Notes: generated from the letters alone by a model not told the origin. Positions 1 through 6,234 are shown, counted from the first letter of the stretch. The stretch: DNA of 6,933 bases from Gammaproteobacteria bacterium (GCA_020444775.1 JAGRHX010000423.1:1-6933); one strand, 5' to 3'. Numbers and translations are program-made.

Positions 1-677
1 TCGATGGCCATGTTGCACACCGTCATGCGGCCTTCCATGCTCATGTTGTCGAACACGTCGCCGGCATACTCGTAGGCGTAGCCGATACCGCCGTTCACGC
101 CCAGCTGGCGGATGATGTAGAGGGTGACGTCCTTGGCCGTGACGCCCTTGCCGAGGACGCCGTTGACCTCCACCCTGCGCACCTTGAGCGGGTCCACGCT
201 CAGGCACTGGGTGGCGAGCACGTCGCTGACCTGGGTGGTGCCGATGCCGAAGGCCAGGGTGCCGAAAGCGCCGTGGGTGGCGGTGTGTGAGTCGCCGCAG
301 GCCACGGTCATGCCGGGGTGGACCAGACCCAGCTCCGGACCGATCACGTGGACGATGCCCTGCTTGCCAGAGGCGAAGTCCAGGAACTGCACGTGGTGCT
401 CGCTGGTGTTGCGTTCCAGTGCCTGCATCATCTCCTCGGCCTGCGGGTCGGCATAGGGTCTTGGCTGACCATCGGTGGGGATGATGTGGTCGACGGTGGC
501 GATGGTGCGGTCCAGGAACGGGATCTGCATGCCACGCTCACGCAGGTTCTCGAAACCCTGAGCGGTGGTCACTTCGTGCGCGAGGTGCAGACCGATGAAG
601 AGCTGGTATTGACCGGTCGGCAGCCTGGCGACCACGTGTGAGTCCCAGACCTTGTTGTACAGCGTGTTCTTCGCCAT
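1..677 (-). CDS. leuC: 3-isopropylmalate dehydratase, large subunit (5' part; 3' end beyond the window)
   Basis: LeuC with LeuD isomerises 2-isopropylmalate to 3-isopropylmalate in leucine biosynthesis, in the cytoplasm, using a 4Fe-4S cluster. The first 225 codons are present, about half of the usual ~470 residues. Family motifs read in order: LYNKVWDSH (residues 6-14), [11 protein letters not shown] (26-36), ATVDHIIPT (60-68), GIVHVIGPE, then [15 protein letters not shown] with the first family cysteine, [15 protein letters not shown], and [13 protein letters not shown] at the truncation. The other cluster cysteines would lie outside the window. The ATG at 677 is preceded by AGGAG with 8 bases of spacing, a good ribosome site. 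By memory, the LPTGQ-x-QLFIGLH N-terminus resembles the cyanobacterial-type LeuC more than the enterobacterial one. It lies 175 bases downstream of ccdA on the same strand, so a shared transcript is possible but unproven. LeuC rather than aconitase or homoaconitase is very likely. Confidence 0.95.
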   Translation of the reverse strand, partial: MAKNTLYNKVWDSHVVARLPTGQYQLFIGLHLAHEVTTAQGFENLRERGMQIPFLDRTIATVDHIIPTDGQPRPYADPQAEEMMQALERNTSEHHVQFLDFASGKQGIVHVIGPELGLVHPGMTVACGDSHTATHGAFGTLAFGIGTTQVSDVLATQCLSVDPLKVRRVEVNGVLGKGVTAKDVTLYIIRQLGVNGGIGYAYEYAGDVFDNMSMEGRMTVCNMAI

Positions 678-757
678 CTGTTGCGCTCCTCAGCACGGTA
701 TGACCCGCCGGCACGCGCAGTGCAGGCGCGCCGGACAGGCAGGATGAGACCGGGTGC

Positions 758-824
758 GCGCCGCTGGTTGCCGGCGCTTTGCGTCAGCCGAGAAGCATAC
801 CAGGGCCAGCCCGCTGACGGGCTG
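758..824 (-). other. GC-rich hairpin cluster in the ccdA-leuC gap (possible leuC leader structure)
   Basis: The 175-base gap upstream of leuC holds three short perfect inverted repeats. One is a 7-bp stem with a CTGA loop (807-813 with 818-824). A second 7-bp pairing (782-788 with 813-819) is mutually exclusive with the first because they share bases. A third is a 6-bp stem (758-763 with 772-777). None is followed by a T run on either strand, so no rho-independent terminator is called. A five-codon ATG-CTT-CTC-GGC-TGA reading frame (798 to 784, M-L-L-G) overlaps one arm of the second pairing. It has two leucine codons but no visible ribosome site. In GC-rich DNA, 7-bp repeats at such distances arise by chance, so a regulatory role is only a possibility. 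Confidence 0.2.
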
Positions 825-852
825 TGCGCGACGGGCGACGAGCGGCCGCGGC

Positions 853-1566
853 TCAGAACCGAACCGACAGGTCCTGCAGCCAGATCGGCATGTTGTCCAG
901 CAACCAGATCTCCGCGTGACGGAACAGATGGAAGTACAGCGCGATTCCGACCAGCAACAGCGTCGCGCCCATGACGGGCTTCGCGTAGGGCATCACCGAC
1001 ATCAGCCGCGCGCGACGCGCGTGCAGCATCTCGCGTGATCCGTAGGCGAGGGCGGTGAGCACGCTGGACACGCCGAGTCCGAATACCAGCATGGTCGCGG
1101 TGGCCTGCAGCAGACCCTCGCCGCTGGCCGCGAGACCGATGGCGCCACCCAACGTCGGCCCGATGCAGGGCGACCAGACCGCGCCGAGCAGCACGCCGAC
1201 CAGGAACTGGCCGCTGGCGCCGGTGCCCTGGATCCGGTCAAGCCGGTCGTTGGCGCCGCTCGCCAGCGGGGTGCTGAAGGCCGCGACCAGATTGTGCGCG
1301 CGTGGCACCAGCAGCACGATCCCGAACGCCATCATGACGATCGCGGCAATCTGGTTGATCCGATCGGTGTCCAGGCCGATCAGATGGCCGAAGGCGGTCA
1401 CGCCCACGCCGATCAGCGTGAACGACAGGGTCAGACCGGCGGCCAGCAGCAGCGGGCCGTGGCGGGTGTTCTGGAACGCGGTGGCAATGATGATCGGCAG
1501 CAGCGGCAGCACACACGGGTTGACGAGGGTGAGGACACCGGCCAGGTAGGCCCAGATGAGGGTCAT
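853..1566 (-). CDS. ccdA: CcdA-family transmembrane thiol-disulfide electron carrier (DsbD-like membrane domain)
   Basis: CcdA proteins carry reducing equivalents from cytoplasmic thioredoxin across the inner membrane to thioredoxin-like proteins on the outside, for cytochrome c maturation or other thiol repair. This 237-residue protein has the family's diagnostic cysteine motifs: NPCVLPLLPI in the first membrane segment (Cys18) and SPCIGPTLGG in the fourth (Cys134), the redox pair. About six hydrophobic segments can be read (roughly 4-28, 38-60, 70-88, 120-145, 152-175, 195-214), as expected for compact CcdA; there is no fused thioredoxin domain. The start at 1566 was chosen because AGGGA lies 6 bases upstream and the protein then begins directly with the first membrane segment. 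A start 25 codons upstream would add a polar tail with no family match. The thioredoxin-like gene lies 114 bases upstream on the same strand and is the likely partner. The gap contains only a short imperfect hairpin (1644-1666). Confidence 0.93.
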   Translation of the reverse strand: MTLIWAYLAGVLTLVNPCVLPLLPIIIATAFQNTRHGPLLLAAGLTLSFTLIGVGVTAFGHLIGLDTDRINQIAAIVMMAFGIVLLVPRAHNLVAAFSTPLASGANDRLDRIQGTGASGQFLVGVLLGAVWSPCIGPTLGGAIGLAASGEGLLQATATMLVFGLGVSSVLTALAYGSREMLHARRARLMSVMPYAKPVMGATLLLVGIALYFHLFRHAEIWLLDNMPIWLQDLSVRF

Positions 1567-1680
1567 GTTGGATCCCTGAGCAGGCTTGGCGTCCGGCCGG
1601 ACCGTGGCCCGACCGGACGATCTCGAGATGGATGATGCCACGCGGCGCCCGCCTCGGCGGAACGCCTCAGGAACGGCTGC

Positions 1681-2088
1681 TCAGGCGGTTGCCGCCTTGA
1701 ACAGCGGCTCGATGTCGGCGCTGCTGGTCTTGGCGACCACCCGGCCGATCTCCTCGCCGTTCTTGAACATGATGAGGGTCGAGCGGCGCGGTACCTGCAG
1801 CTCACGCACGATGGCGTCGTCGCGGAAGGTGTCCCAGTCGACCCGCATGATGGTCACGCCCTGGTAGGCGGGATTGTCGTCGATCAGCGCACTCACGGTG
1901 CGTTCTTGCGCGCGGCAGGTCCCTCACCAGGGAGCGAAGAAGTCGAGCAGCAGGGGCTTGCCGCTCTTCAGGGCCGCGTCGAAGGCCTCGCGGCTGTAGT
2001 CCACGGGGGTGCGCCCGGCCGCGAGGGCGGGGAGCGCGGGGGTTGCGGCCGCGATGCTTGCGGCCACGATCAGTTGGCGCCGATTCAT
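1681..2088 (-). CDS. Exported thioredoxin-like protein with in-frame TGA at the catalytic cysteine (candidate selenoprotein, UGTC)
   Basis: A 135-residue thioredoxin-fold protein if the TGA at 1926-1924 (codon 55) is read as selenocysteine. Otherwise it stops after residue 54. Residues 1-25 form an export signal with a twin-arginine-like start (MNRRQLIV), a hydrophobic stretch and an AxA-type end (ALA-AG), so the domain should sit in the periplasm. The fold then reads PLLLDFFAPW, TGA, GTC (Cys58), RAQERTV, and later VDWDT, VPRRSTLIMFKNGEEIGRV. The part after the TGA is in the same frame, with no frameshift and no other stop before the terminal TGA at 1683-1681. Ordinary relatives have Cys where the TGA lies, the attacking cysteine of WCxxC. 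The ATG at 2088 has GGGAG 9 bases upstream. ccdA follows on the same strand, suggesting CcdA supplies electrons. By eye, the usual cis-proline before the central strand is Ser. Alternatives are a nonsense mutation (TGC or TGT to TGA) making a pseudogene, or a base-calling error. The thioredoxin assignment is firm; selenocysteine is inference from position plus the hairpin downstream. Confidence 0.8.
1888..1926 (-). promoter_or_regulatory. Candidate bacterial SECIS element following the in-frame UGA
   Basis: Bacterial selenocysteine insertion needs a stem-loop just 3' of the UGA, bound by SelB. After the UGA (1926-1924), the transcript has 26 bases and then a 5-base apical loop CGUGA (1897-1893), closed by a perfect 5-bp stem CGCAC/GUGCG (1902-1898 with 1892-1888). 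As I recall the bacterial consensus, the loop should begin roughly 16-37 bases after the UGA, the upper stem should have at least 4 pairs, and a G should lie in the first two loop positions. All three hold here, and the loop also has the GU seen in the E. coli fdhF element. A possible lower helix pairs GGGA (1923-1920) with UCCC (1873-1870). A competing fold pairs GCGCGC with GUGCGC in the same region. It was not folded computationally. Confidence 0.5.
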
Positions 2089-2459
2089 GCCAGATCTCTC
2101 CCGACAGGCTGAGTGAGTCGAATCGATGGAGTGCTCGCGCCGGCCACCGCGAAACGTCCCGGGCCCTGGCCTTCGGTCGGCTCCGATGAAGAAGCTGGCG
2201 TGAGCTCCTGTACTGAGAGCGTGCGTCTGCGGATTGGTTGCATCGGTCGATCCAGCGTGACGCACTTTCCACGAGCGGCGCACAATCTGGCGTACCGCTC
2301 GTGGCCTGGAGGGGCCGCGCAGCGTCGGTCAGCGGCGTCGGATCGGCATCGTTCTGCTGTTGGGTCGGGCAATGCTAAGGTTCGGGCGTGGGTATGCGGC
2401 AGGCGAGCCCGTGACCAGCTTTCTGTGAGCCATCTGCGAGACCTTGGGGGAGCACGAGG
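2089..2459. other. Divergent intergenic region between the thioredoxin-like and monooxygenase genes
   Basis: These 371 bases lie between two gene starts facing away from each other, so both promoters should be here. I see no convincing coding sequence; the open frames that cross it lack family matches and good ribosome sites. Near the right end, GGGGGAG (2446-2452) is the ribosome site for the gene starting at 2460. A weak extended -10-like TGC-TAAGGT lies near 2374-2382, too poor to call a promoter. The only strong structure is the pair of inverted repeats at 2221-2304, listed separately. Confidence 0.6.
2221..2304. repeat. Two back-to-back inverted repeats (operator or structured leader RNA candidate)
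   Basis: The first is a 7-bp perfect repeat GTGCGTC / GACGCAC (2221-2227 with 2259-2265), extended inward by GC/GC (2229-2230 with 2255-2256) and GGAT/ATCC (2231-2234 with 2250-2253). That makes about 13 pairs with small bulges and a 15-base loop. Three T bases later the second begins: a perfect 10-bp repeat CCACGAGCGG / CCGCTCGTGG (2269-2278 with 2295-2304) around a 16-base spacer. Neither is followed by a T run, so they are not typical terminators. They could be protein-binding sites controlling either divergent gene, or a folded 5' leader of the monooxygenase mRNA. The 10-bp repeat is longer than I would expect by chance in a region this size. Confidence 0.45.
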
Positions 2460-3761
2460 ATGAAATTCGGTCTTTTCTACGAGCATCAGAATCCAAAGCC
2501 ATGGGACGAGCATTCCGAGCACCGGGTGTTCATGGAATCCCTGGATCAGATCGAGCTCGCCGACCGTATCGGTATCGACCATGTCTGGGAGGTCGAGCAT
2601 CACTTCCTGGAGGAGTACTCCCATTCGGCCGCGCCCGAGCTGTTCCTGGCGGCGGCATCACAGCGCACCCGCCAGATCCGGCTCGGCCACGGCATCAATC
2701 TCACCGCGCCGGCCTACAACCATCCGGCACGCGTCGCCGAGCGCATCGCGACGCTCGACCATCTGTCCAACGGCCGGGTGGACTGGGGCACTGGTGAGAG
2801 CGCCACCTTGATGGAGATGGAGGGTTTCAACATCCCGCCCGAGGAGAAGGGCGAGATGTGGCGCGAGGGCACCGAGCAGGCCGCCAACATGATGGCGCTG
2901 AGTCCCTACCCGGGTTACCAGGGACGCTACTTCTCGATGCCCTGTCGAAACGTCATCCCCAAGCCGCTGCAGAAGCCGCATCCGCCGCTGTGGCTGGCCT
3001 GCTCGCGACGCGACAGCATCCTGCGTGCCGCGCGGCTCGGCATGGGCGCCCTGATCTTCGGTTTCGTCGAGCCGGAACAGGCCGGACAATGGATAGCCGA
3101 GTACTACCAGATCATCGAATCCGACCAATGCGTGCCGCTGGGCTGGACCGTCAATCCGAACGTGGCGGCGGTCTCCGGCTTCTCCCTGCACGCGAACGAG
3201 GACGAGGCCGTGCGTCGCGGACTGCCAGGGTTCAGGTATTTCGGCTACAGCCTGGCCTATTACACCAACTTCGGTACCCACCAACCGGCGGTGACCGACC
3301 TGGGCGCCTTGTTCGACGAGGTCTACGAGGACCTGCCGGACAACGCTGGACGCGGGGGCATCGGCACGCCGGAACAGGTGAAGGCGCATCTGCGCCGCTA
3401 CGAGGCGGTGGGTCTGGATCAGCTGATCTTCGTCCAGCAGGTCGGCCGCAACCGTCACGAACACATCTGTGAATGTCTGGAGCTGTTCGGCAAGACCCTG
3501 CTCGATGAATTCCGGGACCGTGAGCAGACCCGTCAGGCGCGCAAGCAGACCGAGCTGCAGCCGTTCATCGACGCGGCGCTGGAGCGCAAGGAGCGCATGC
3601 AGGCACCCGCGCGGGAGCACATCCCGCTGGTCAAGGCCGCGGGCAAGCGGCGTGAGGAGCAGGGCACGCTCGACACCACCGGCGGCGCCTTCGTCGACAA
3701 GACCCGCGGCGGCGCCATCCCGATCCCACACGCGGACCCACGGGCCCGCCGGGAGGGCTGA
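2460..3761 (+). CDS. Luciferase-like (LLM class) flavin-dependent monooxygenase
   Basis: A 433-residue member of the bacterial luciferase-like family, which uses reduced FMN or F420 and usually oxygen to oxidise small organic compounds in the cytoplasm; the substrate cannot be read here. Family features are the MKFGLFYEHQ first strand (1-10), ADRIGIDHVWEVEHHF (34-49), the strand IRLGHGINL (73-81), NHPARVAERIATLDHLSNGRVDWGTGES (87-114), KPHPPLWLACS (172-182) and the C-terminal GTPEQVKAHLRRYEAVGLDQLIF (302-324). The start is set by GGGGAG 7 bases upstream and by the canonical first strand. Residues from about 352 form a charged, probably helical then flexible tail of some 80 residues beyond the barrel. 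The gene ends in tandem in-frame stops, TGA then TAG. It converges on the MFS gene with a 23-base gap and no clear terminator. No flavin reductase gene is adjacent, so reduced flavin would come from elsewhere. Confidence 0.93.
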   Translation: MKFGLFYEHQNPKPWDEHSEHRVFMESLDQIELADRIGIDHVWEVEHHFLEEYSHSAAPELFLAAASQRTRQIRLGHGINLTAPAYNHPARVAERIATLDHLSNGRVDWGTGESATLMEMEGFNIPPEEKGEMWREGTEQAANMMALSPYPGYQGRYFSMPCRNVIPKPLQKPHPPLWLACSRRDSILRAARLGMGALIFGFVEPEQAGQWIAEYYQIIESDQCVPLGWTVNPNVAAVSGFSLHANEDEAVRRGLPGFRYFGYSLAYYTNFGTHQPAVTDLGALFDEVYEDLPDNAGRGGIGTPEQVKAHLRRYEAVGLDQLIFVQQVGRNRHEHICECLELFGKTLLDEFRDREQTRQARKQTELQPFIDAALERKERMQAPAREHIPLVKAAGKRREEQGTLDTTGGAFVDKTRGGAIPIPHADPRARREG

Positions 3762-3784
3762 TAGTTGCCGGTGTGGGCCGATGC

Positions 3785-5305
3785 TCAGGTACGGGCGCGC
3801 TTGATGAGGAAGATGAGCGGCAGCACCAGCAGCGCGGTCATGGAGAAGAAGTAGAAGGAGTTGATGTAGCCGATCATGCGCGCCTGTCTCGAGACCTCGC
3901 CGCTCAGCGCGGCCAGCCCGCGAGTGCTGTCGATGTCGAAGCGGCCGAGCACCCAGGGCAGTGAGATCAGCTCGTTGAGCGGCGACACGGCCGGGGCGAT
4001 CTCGGCGTAGTTCACCTGGGTCATGCGGATCACCAGCGCGATGCTGACCGAGATGTGGATGCTGCTGCCGAGGTTGCGCAGCAGGTGATAGACGGCGGTG
4101 CCTTCGGTGGTGTGCCGGGGCGACAGGGTGGAGAAGGTCACCATGGTGATCGGCACCCACAGCATGCCGACGCCGAAACCCTGGATGAAGACCGGCCAGA
4201 AGACGTCCCAGGTGCTGAGATTGACGTCCAGCTGGGCCATGGACCAGCCGGCCGCCGCCTGCAGCAGGAAGCCGCAGGCGATGAGCTTTCGCGGGTCGAA
4301 GCGGCTGATGTAGATCATCGACAGGAAGGCCAGCAGCGTGCCCGAGCCGCGCGCGCCGAGGATGAAGCCGATGATCGAGTCGGGGTAGCCACCGACGCTT
4401 TGCAGCAAAGGCGGTATCAAGGTCATCGGTGTGAAGTTCAGCATGCCGAACACGAACACGATGACCAGGCCGATACTGAAGTTGCGGTCCCTGAGCAGAC
4501 CGGGGTTCAGGAACGGATTGCGTGCGGTGAGGCTGTGGGTGACGAACAGATAGAAGGCGATCGCCGCGATCGCGCCGTAGGCGACGATCTCGCCGGACTC
4601 GAACCAGTCGCGGCGTTCGCCGCGGTCCAGCAGCAGCTGCACGCAGGTCACGGTCACCGCCAGGGTGAGCAGACCGGTCCAGTCCAGCCGGGTCGGCGAC
4701 GGCCGCTCGCTGTCGTGCAGGAACACCATCACCGCGACCAGCGCCAGCGCGGTGAACGGCAGGATCATGAAGAACACCCAGCGCCAGTTGTACAGCTCGC
4801 TCAGATAGCCGCCCAGCACCGGGCCGACGATCGGCCCGAGCACCGAGCCGACGCCGAAGAAGGCCAGCACGATGCCGTGACTGGACTTCGGGTTGGTGTC
4901 TTGGACGATGGCCTGTGAGACCGGCACCAGCGGTGCGCCGCAGGCCCCTTGCAGGACCCGGTACAGGACCAGTGTTTCCAACGAGGTCGCGAGACCACAG
5001 GCCAGCGAGGCCAGCGCGAACCCGATCACGCAGTAGATCATGAGTCGTCGTCGGCCCAGGCGTGAGACCAGCCAGGCGGACATCGGCGTGGCAATCGCTG
5101 TGGCGACGATGTTCAGCGTGACCACCCAGGCGATTTGATCCTGGGTGGCCGACAGCGAGCCCTGCATCTGCGGCAGCGACACGTTGGCCACGGTCACCGT
5201 CATTGCATACAGGAAGGTCACCCCGGTGCAGGTGAGCAGGATGCAGGCACGCCCGAACAGCGTGCTCGCCGGGTCGGCCAGCGCGGCGTGGAGGCGACCC
5301 GGCAT
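3785..5305 (-). CDS. DHA2 (EmrB/QacA-type) MFS drug or metabolite exporter, 14 membrane segments
   Basis: A 506-residue inner-membrane proton-coupled antiporter of the major facilitator superfamily; length and hydrophobic pattern fit the 14-segment DHA2 group. Visible motifs are the first-segment NVSLPQMQGSLSATQDQIAW (41-60), where an acidic residue often follows in relatives, the motif A-like SRLGRRR loop (81-87), LYRVLQGACGAPLVPVSQA (114-132), and the antiporter motif C GVGSVLGPIVGPVLGGYL (151-168) followed by NWRWVFFMILP (173-183). The gene starts one base after the LysR stop (TGA-G-ATG) and no strong ribosome site is seen, so it is probably translated by coupling to the LysR gene. There is no EmrA-type membrane fusion protein or outer membrane channel beside it, so export to the periplasm is the safest reading. 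The substrate is unknown; control by the co-transcribed LysR protein is inferred from position. Confidence 0.93.
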   Translation of the reverse strand: MPGRLHAALADPASTLFGRACILLTCTGVTFLYAMTVTVANVSLPQMQGSLSATQDQIAWVVTLNIVATAIATPMSAWLVSRLGRRRLMIYCVIGFALASLACGLATSLETLVLYRVLQGACGAPLVPVSQAIVQDTNPKSSHGIVLAFFGVGSVLGPIVGPVLGGYLSELYNWRWVFFMILPFTALALVAVMVFLHDSERPSPTRLDWTGLLTLAVTVTCVQLLLDRGERRDWFESGEIVAYGAIAAIAFYLFVTHSLTARNPFLNPGLLRDRNFSIGLVIVFVFGMLNFTPMTLIPPLLQSVGGYPDSIIGFILGARGSGTLLAFLSMIYISRFDPRKLIACGFLLQAAAGWSMAQLDVNLSTWDVFWPVFIQGFGVGMLWVPITMVTFSTLSPRHTTEGTAVYHLLRNLGSSIHISVSIALVIRMTQVNYAEIAPAVSPLNELISLPWVLGRFDIDSTRGLAALSGEVSRQARMIGYINSFYFFSMTALLVLPLIFLIKRART

Positions 5306-5306
5306 C

Positions 5307-6185
5307 TCAGGTCCGACTGAGCTTGCGCAGGCGATCGGCGAACGCGGACGCGGCCGGTGATAGCGCGGCGTCGCGTCGTGTGATCAGTGCCAGTCGGCGT
5401 TTGATCTGCAGCCCCTTGATATGCAGCGCGCGCACGTCGCTCTCGTTCTCGATGCCCATATGGCTGATGAATGCCAGATTGCCGGTTGCCGCGACCATCC
5501 GCACGATGGCCGGAATCGAGCGCAACTCCATGGCCACCCGCATCTGCACACCGGCATCGCGCAGCGCCGTGTCGATGATCTGGCGGATGGCGCTGCCGGC
5601 CTCGAAGCCGACCAGGGTCTGCGCGGCGAGCTGTCGCACGTCGATCGAGCGGTTTGTCGCCAGCGGATGATTGTGGCGACAGATGGGGACGATCCGATCC
5701 TCCAACAGCGGGTGCACGTCCAGATCGCGCAACTGCACGGGCATGGTCACCAAGCCCAGCTCGAGCCGGCCACTGACCACGTCACCTTCGATCTCGCGGC
5801 TGCCTGCTTCCTTGACCTGGAAGCGTACCGCCGCGTGGTCGGTCTGGAAGCCCGCGATCGCGCTCGGCAGGACGAAGGCCACCGCGGTCGCGCCGCCACC
5901 GATGCGTACGCTACCGCCTTCCAGACGCAGATGCGCGGCAATCTCGCTGCGCAGGTGATCGTAGCGCGCCACCAGCACCCGCGCCTCCGCCGCGACCTGA
6001 TCACCAGCGGCGGTCAAGGACACCCCCTTCGGACCACGCGCCAGCAGCGCGACGCCGAAATGCTCCTCGAGCTGTTGGATGCGTCTTGACAGGGCCGGCT
6101 GGGTGACGCCGAGACGGTCCGCTGCCTCGGTGATCGCACCGGCATCGCAGACGGCCAGCAGGGAACGCATCAAGGTTAGATCCAT
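5307..6185 (-). CDS. LysR-type transcriptional regulator
   Basis: A 292-residue LysR-family DNA-binding regulator. The N-terminal winged helix-turn-helix is clear: MDLTLMRSLLAVCDAGAITE (1-20), AADRLGVTQPALSRRIQQLEEHFGVALLARGPKGVSLTAAG (21-61). A linker helix follows, then the effector-binding domain from about residue 90 (GSVRIGGGATAVAFVLPSAI) to the end. The start at 6185 (MDLTL) was preferred because LysR proteins normally begin a few residues before this helix; an ATG at 6212 would add nine residues (MLYIIILHT) with no family match. Neither start has a recognisable ribosome site. The stop lies one base before the MFS start, so the two form an operon, regulator first. acnB is divergent, 192 bases away. 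It most likely controls its own operon and perhaps acnB in response to a small ligand that cannot be identified. Confidence 0.94.
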   Translation of the reverse strand: MDLTLMRSLLAVCDAGAITEAADRLGVTQPALSRRIQQLEEHFGVALLARGPKGVSLTAAGDQVAAEARVLVARYDHLRSEIAAHLRLEGGSVRIGGGATAVAFVLPSAIAGFQTDHAAVRFQVKEAGSREIEGDVVSGRLELGLVTMPVQLRDLDVHPLLEDRIVPICRHNHPLATNRSIDVRQLAAQTLVGFEAGSAIRQIIDTALRDAGVQMRVAMELRSIPAIVRMVAATGNLAFISHMGIENESDVRALHIKGLQIKRRLALITRRDAALSPAASAFADRLRKLSRT

Positions 6186-6188
6186 GGT

Positions 6189-6234
6189 ATGCAAGATTAT
6201 TATGTAGAGCATGCAAAATATCCATTTTATGCAT
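6189..6234. promoter_or_regulatory. AT-rich lysR-acnB control region with palindrome and direct repeat (LysR operator candidate)
   Basis: This is the most AT-rich stretch of an otherwise GC-rich window. A 24-base imperfect palindrome (6211-6234) begins ATGCA and ends TGCAT, with 9 of 12 base pairs symmetric and several T-N11-A arrangements, the pattern LysR regulators recognise. The left arm ATGCAA recurs at 6189-6194, 22 bases (about two helical turns) away, as ATGCAAGATTAT versus ATGCAAAATATC. Two sites on one face of the helix fit the paired recognition and activation sites of this family. Minus-strand TGGATA-17-AATAAT overlaps the palindrome as a plausible lysR promoter. On the plus strand, a weak TTTATG-17-TACATT (6226-6254) may serve acnB. 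Confidence 0.45.

Noticed and set aside
1681..1896. A separate 71-codon gene starting at GTG 1896
   Set aside because: It lacks a ribosome site and would start mid-domain, without the active site; it is the in-frame continuation of the thioredoxin gene past the TGA.
1924..2088. Frameshifted thioredoxin pseudogene
   Set aside because: Both halves are in the same frame with no inserted or deleted base; only a single TGA codon separates them. A plain nonsense mutation remains the alternative, noted in the findings.
2113..2463. Plus-strand open frame (116 codons) in the divergent intergenic region
   Set aside because: GTG start without a ribosome site, no family resemblance, and it covers the inverted repeats and overlaps the next start.
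3744..3784. Terminator between the convergent monooxygenase and MFS genes
   Set aside because: Only a 4-bp stem at the end of the coding sequence and no T run on either strand in the 23-base gap.
2658..4160. Long minus-strand open frame (500 codons) opposite the monooxygenase
   Set aside because: It is antisense to two well-supported genes, has a His/Arg/Ala-rich composition typical of GC-rich shadow frames, and shows no family motif.
4055..4918. Plus-strand open frame (287 codons) opposite the MFS gene
   Set aside because: Low-complexity Asp/Glu/Gln/His/Arg translation without membrane or family motifs; a shadow of the exporter gene.
5421..6089. Plus-strand open frame (222 codons) opposite the LysR gene
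   Set aside because: Antisense to a clear LysR protein, with no recognisable domain.
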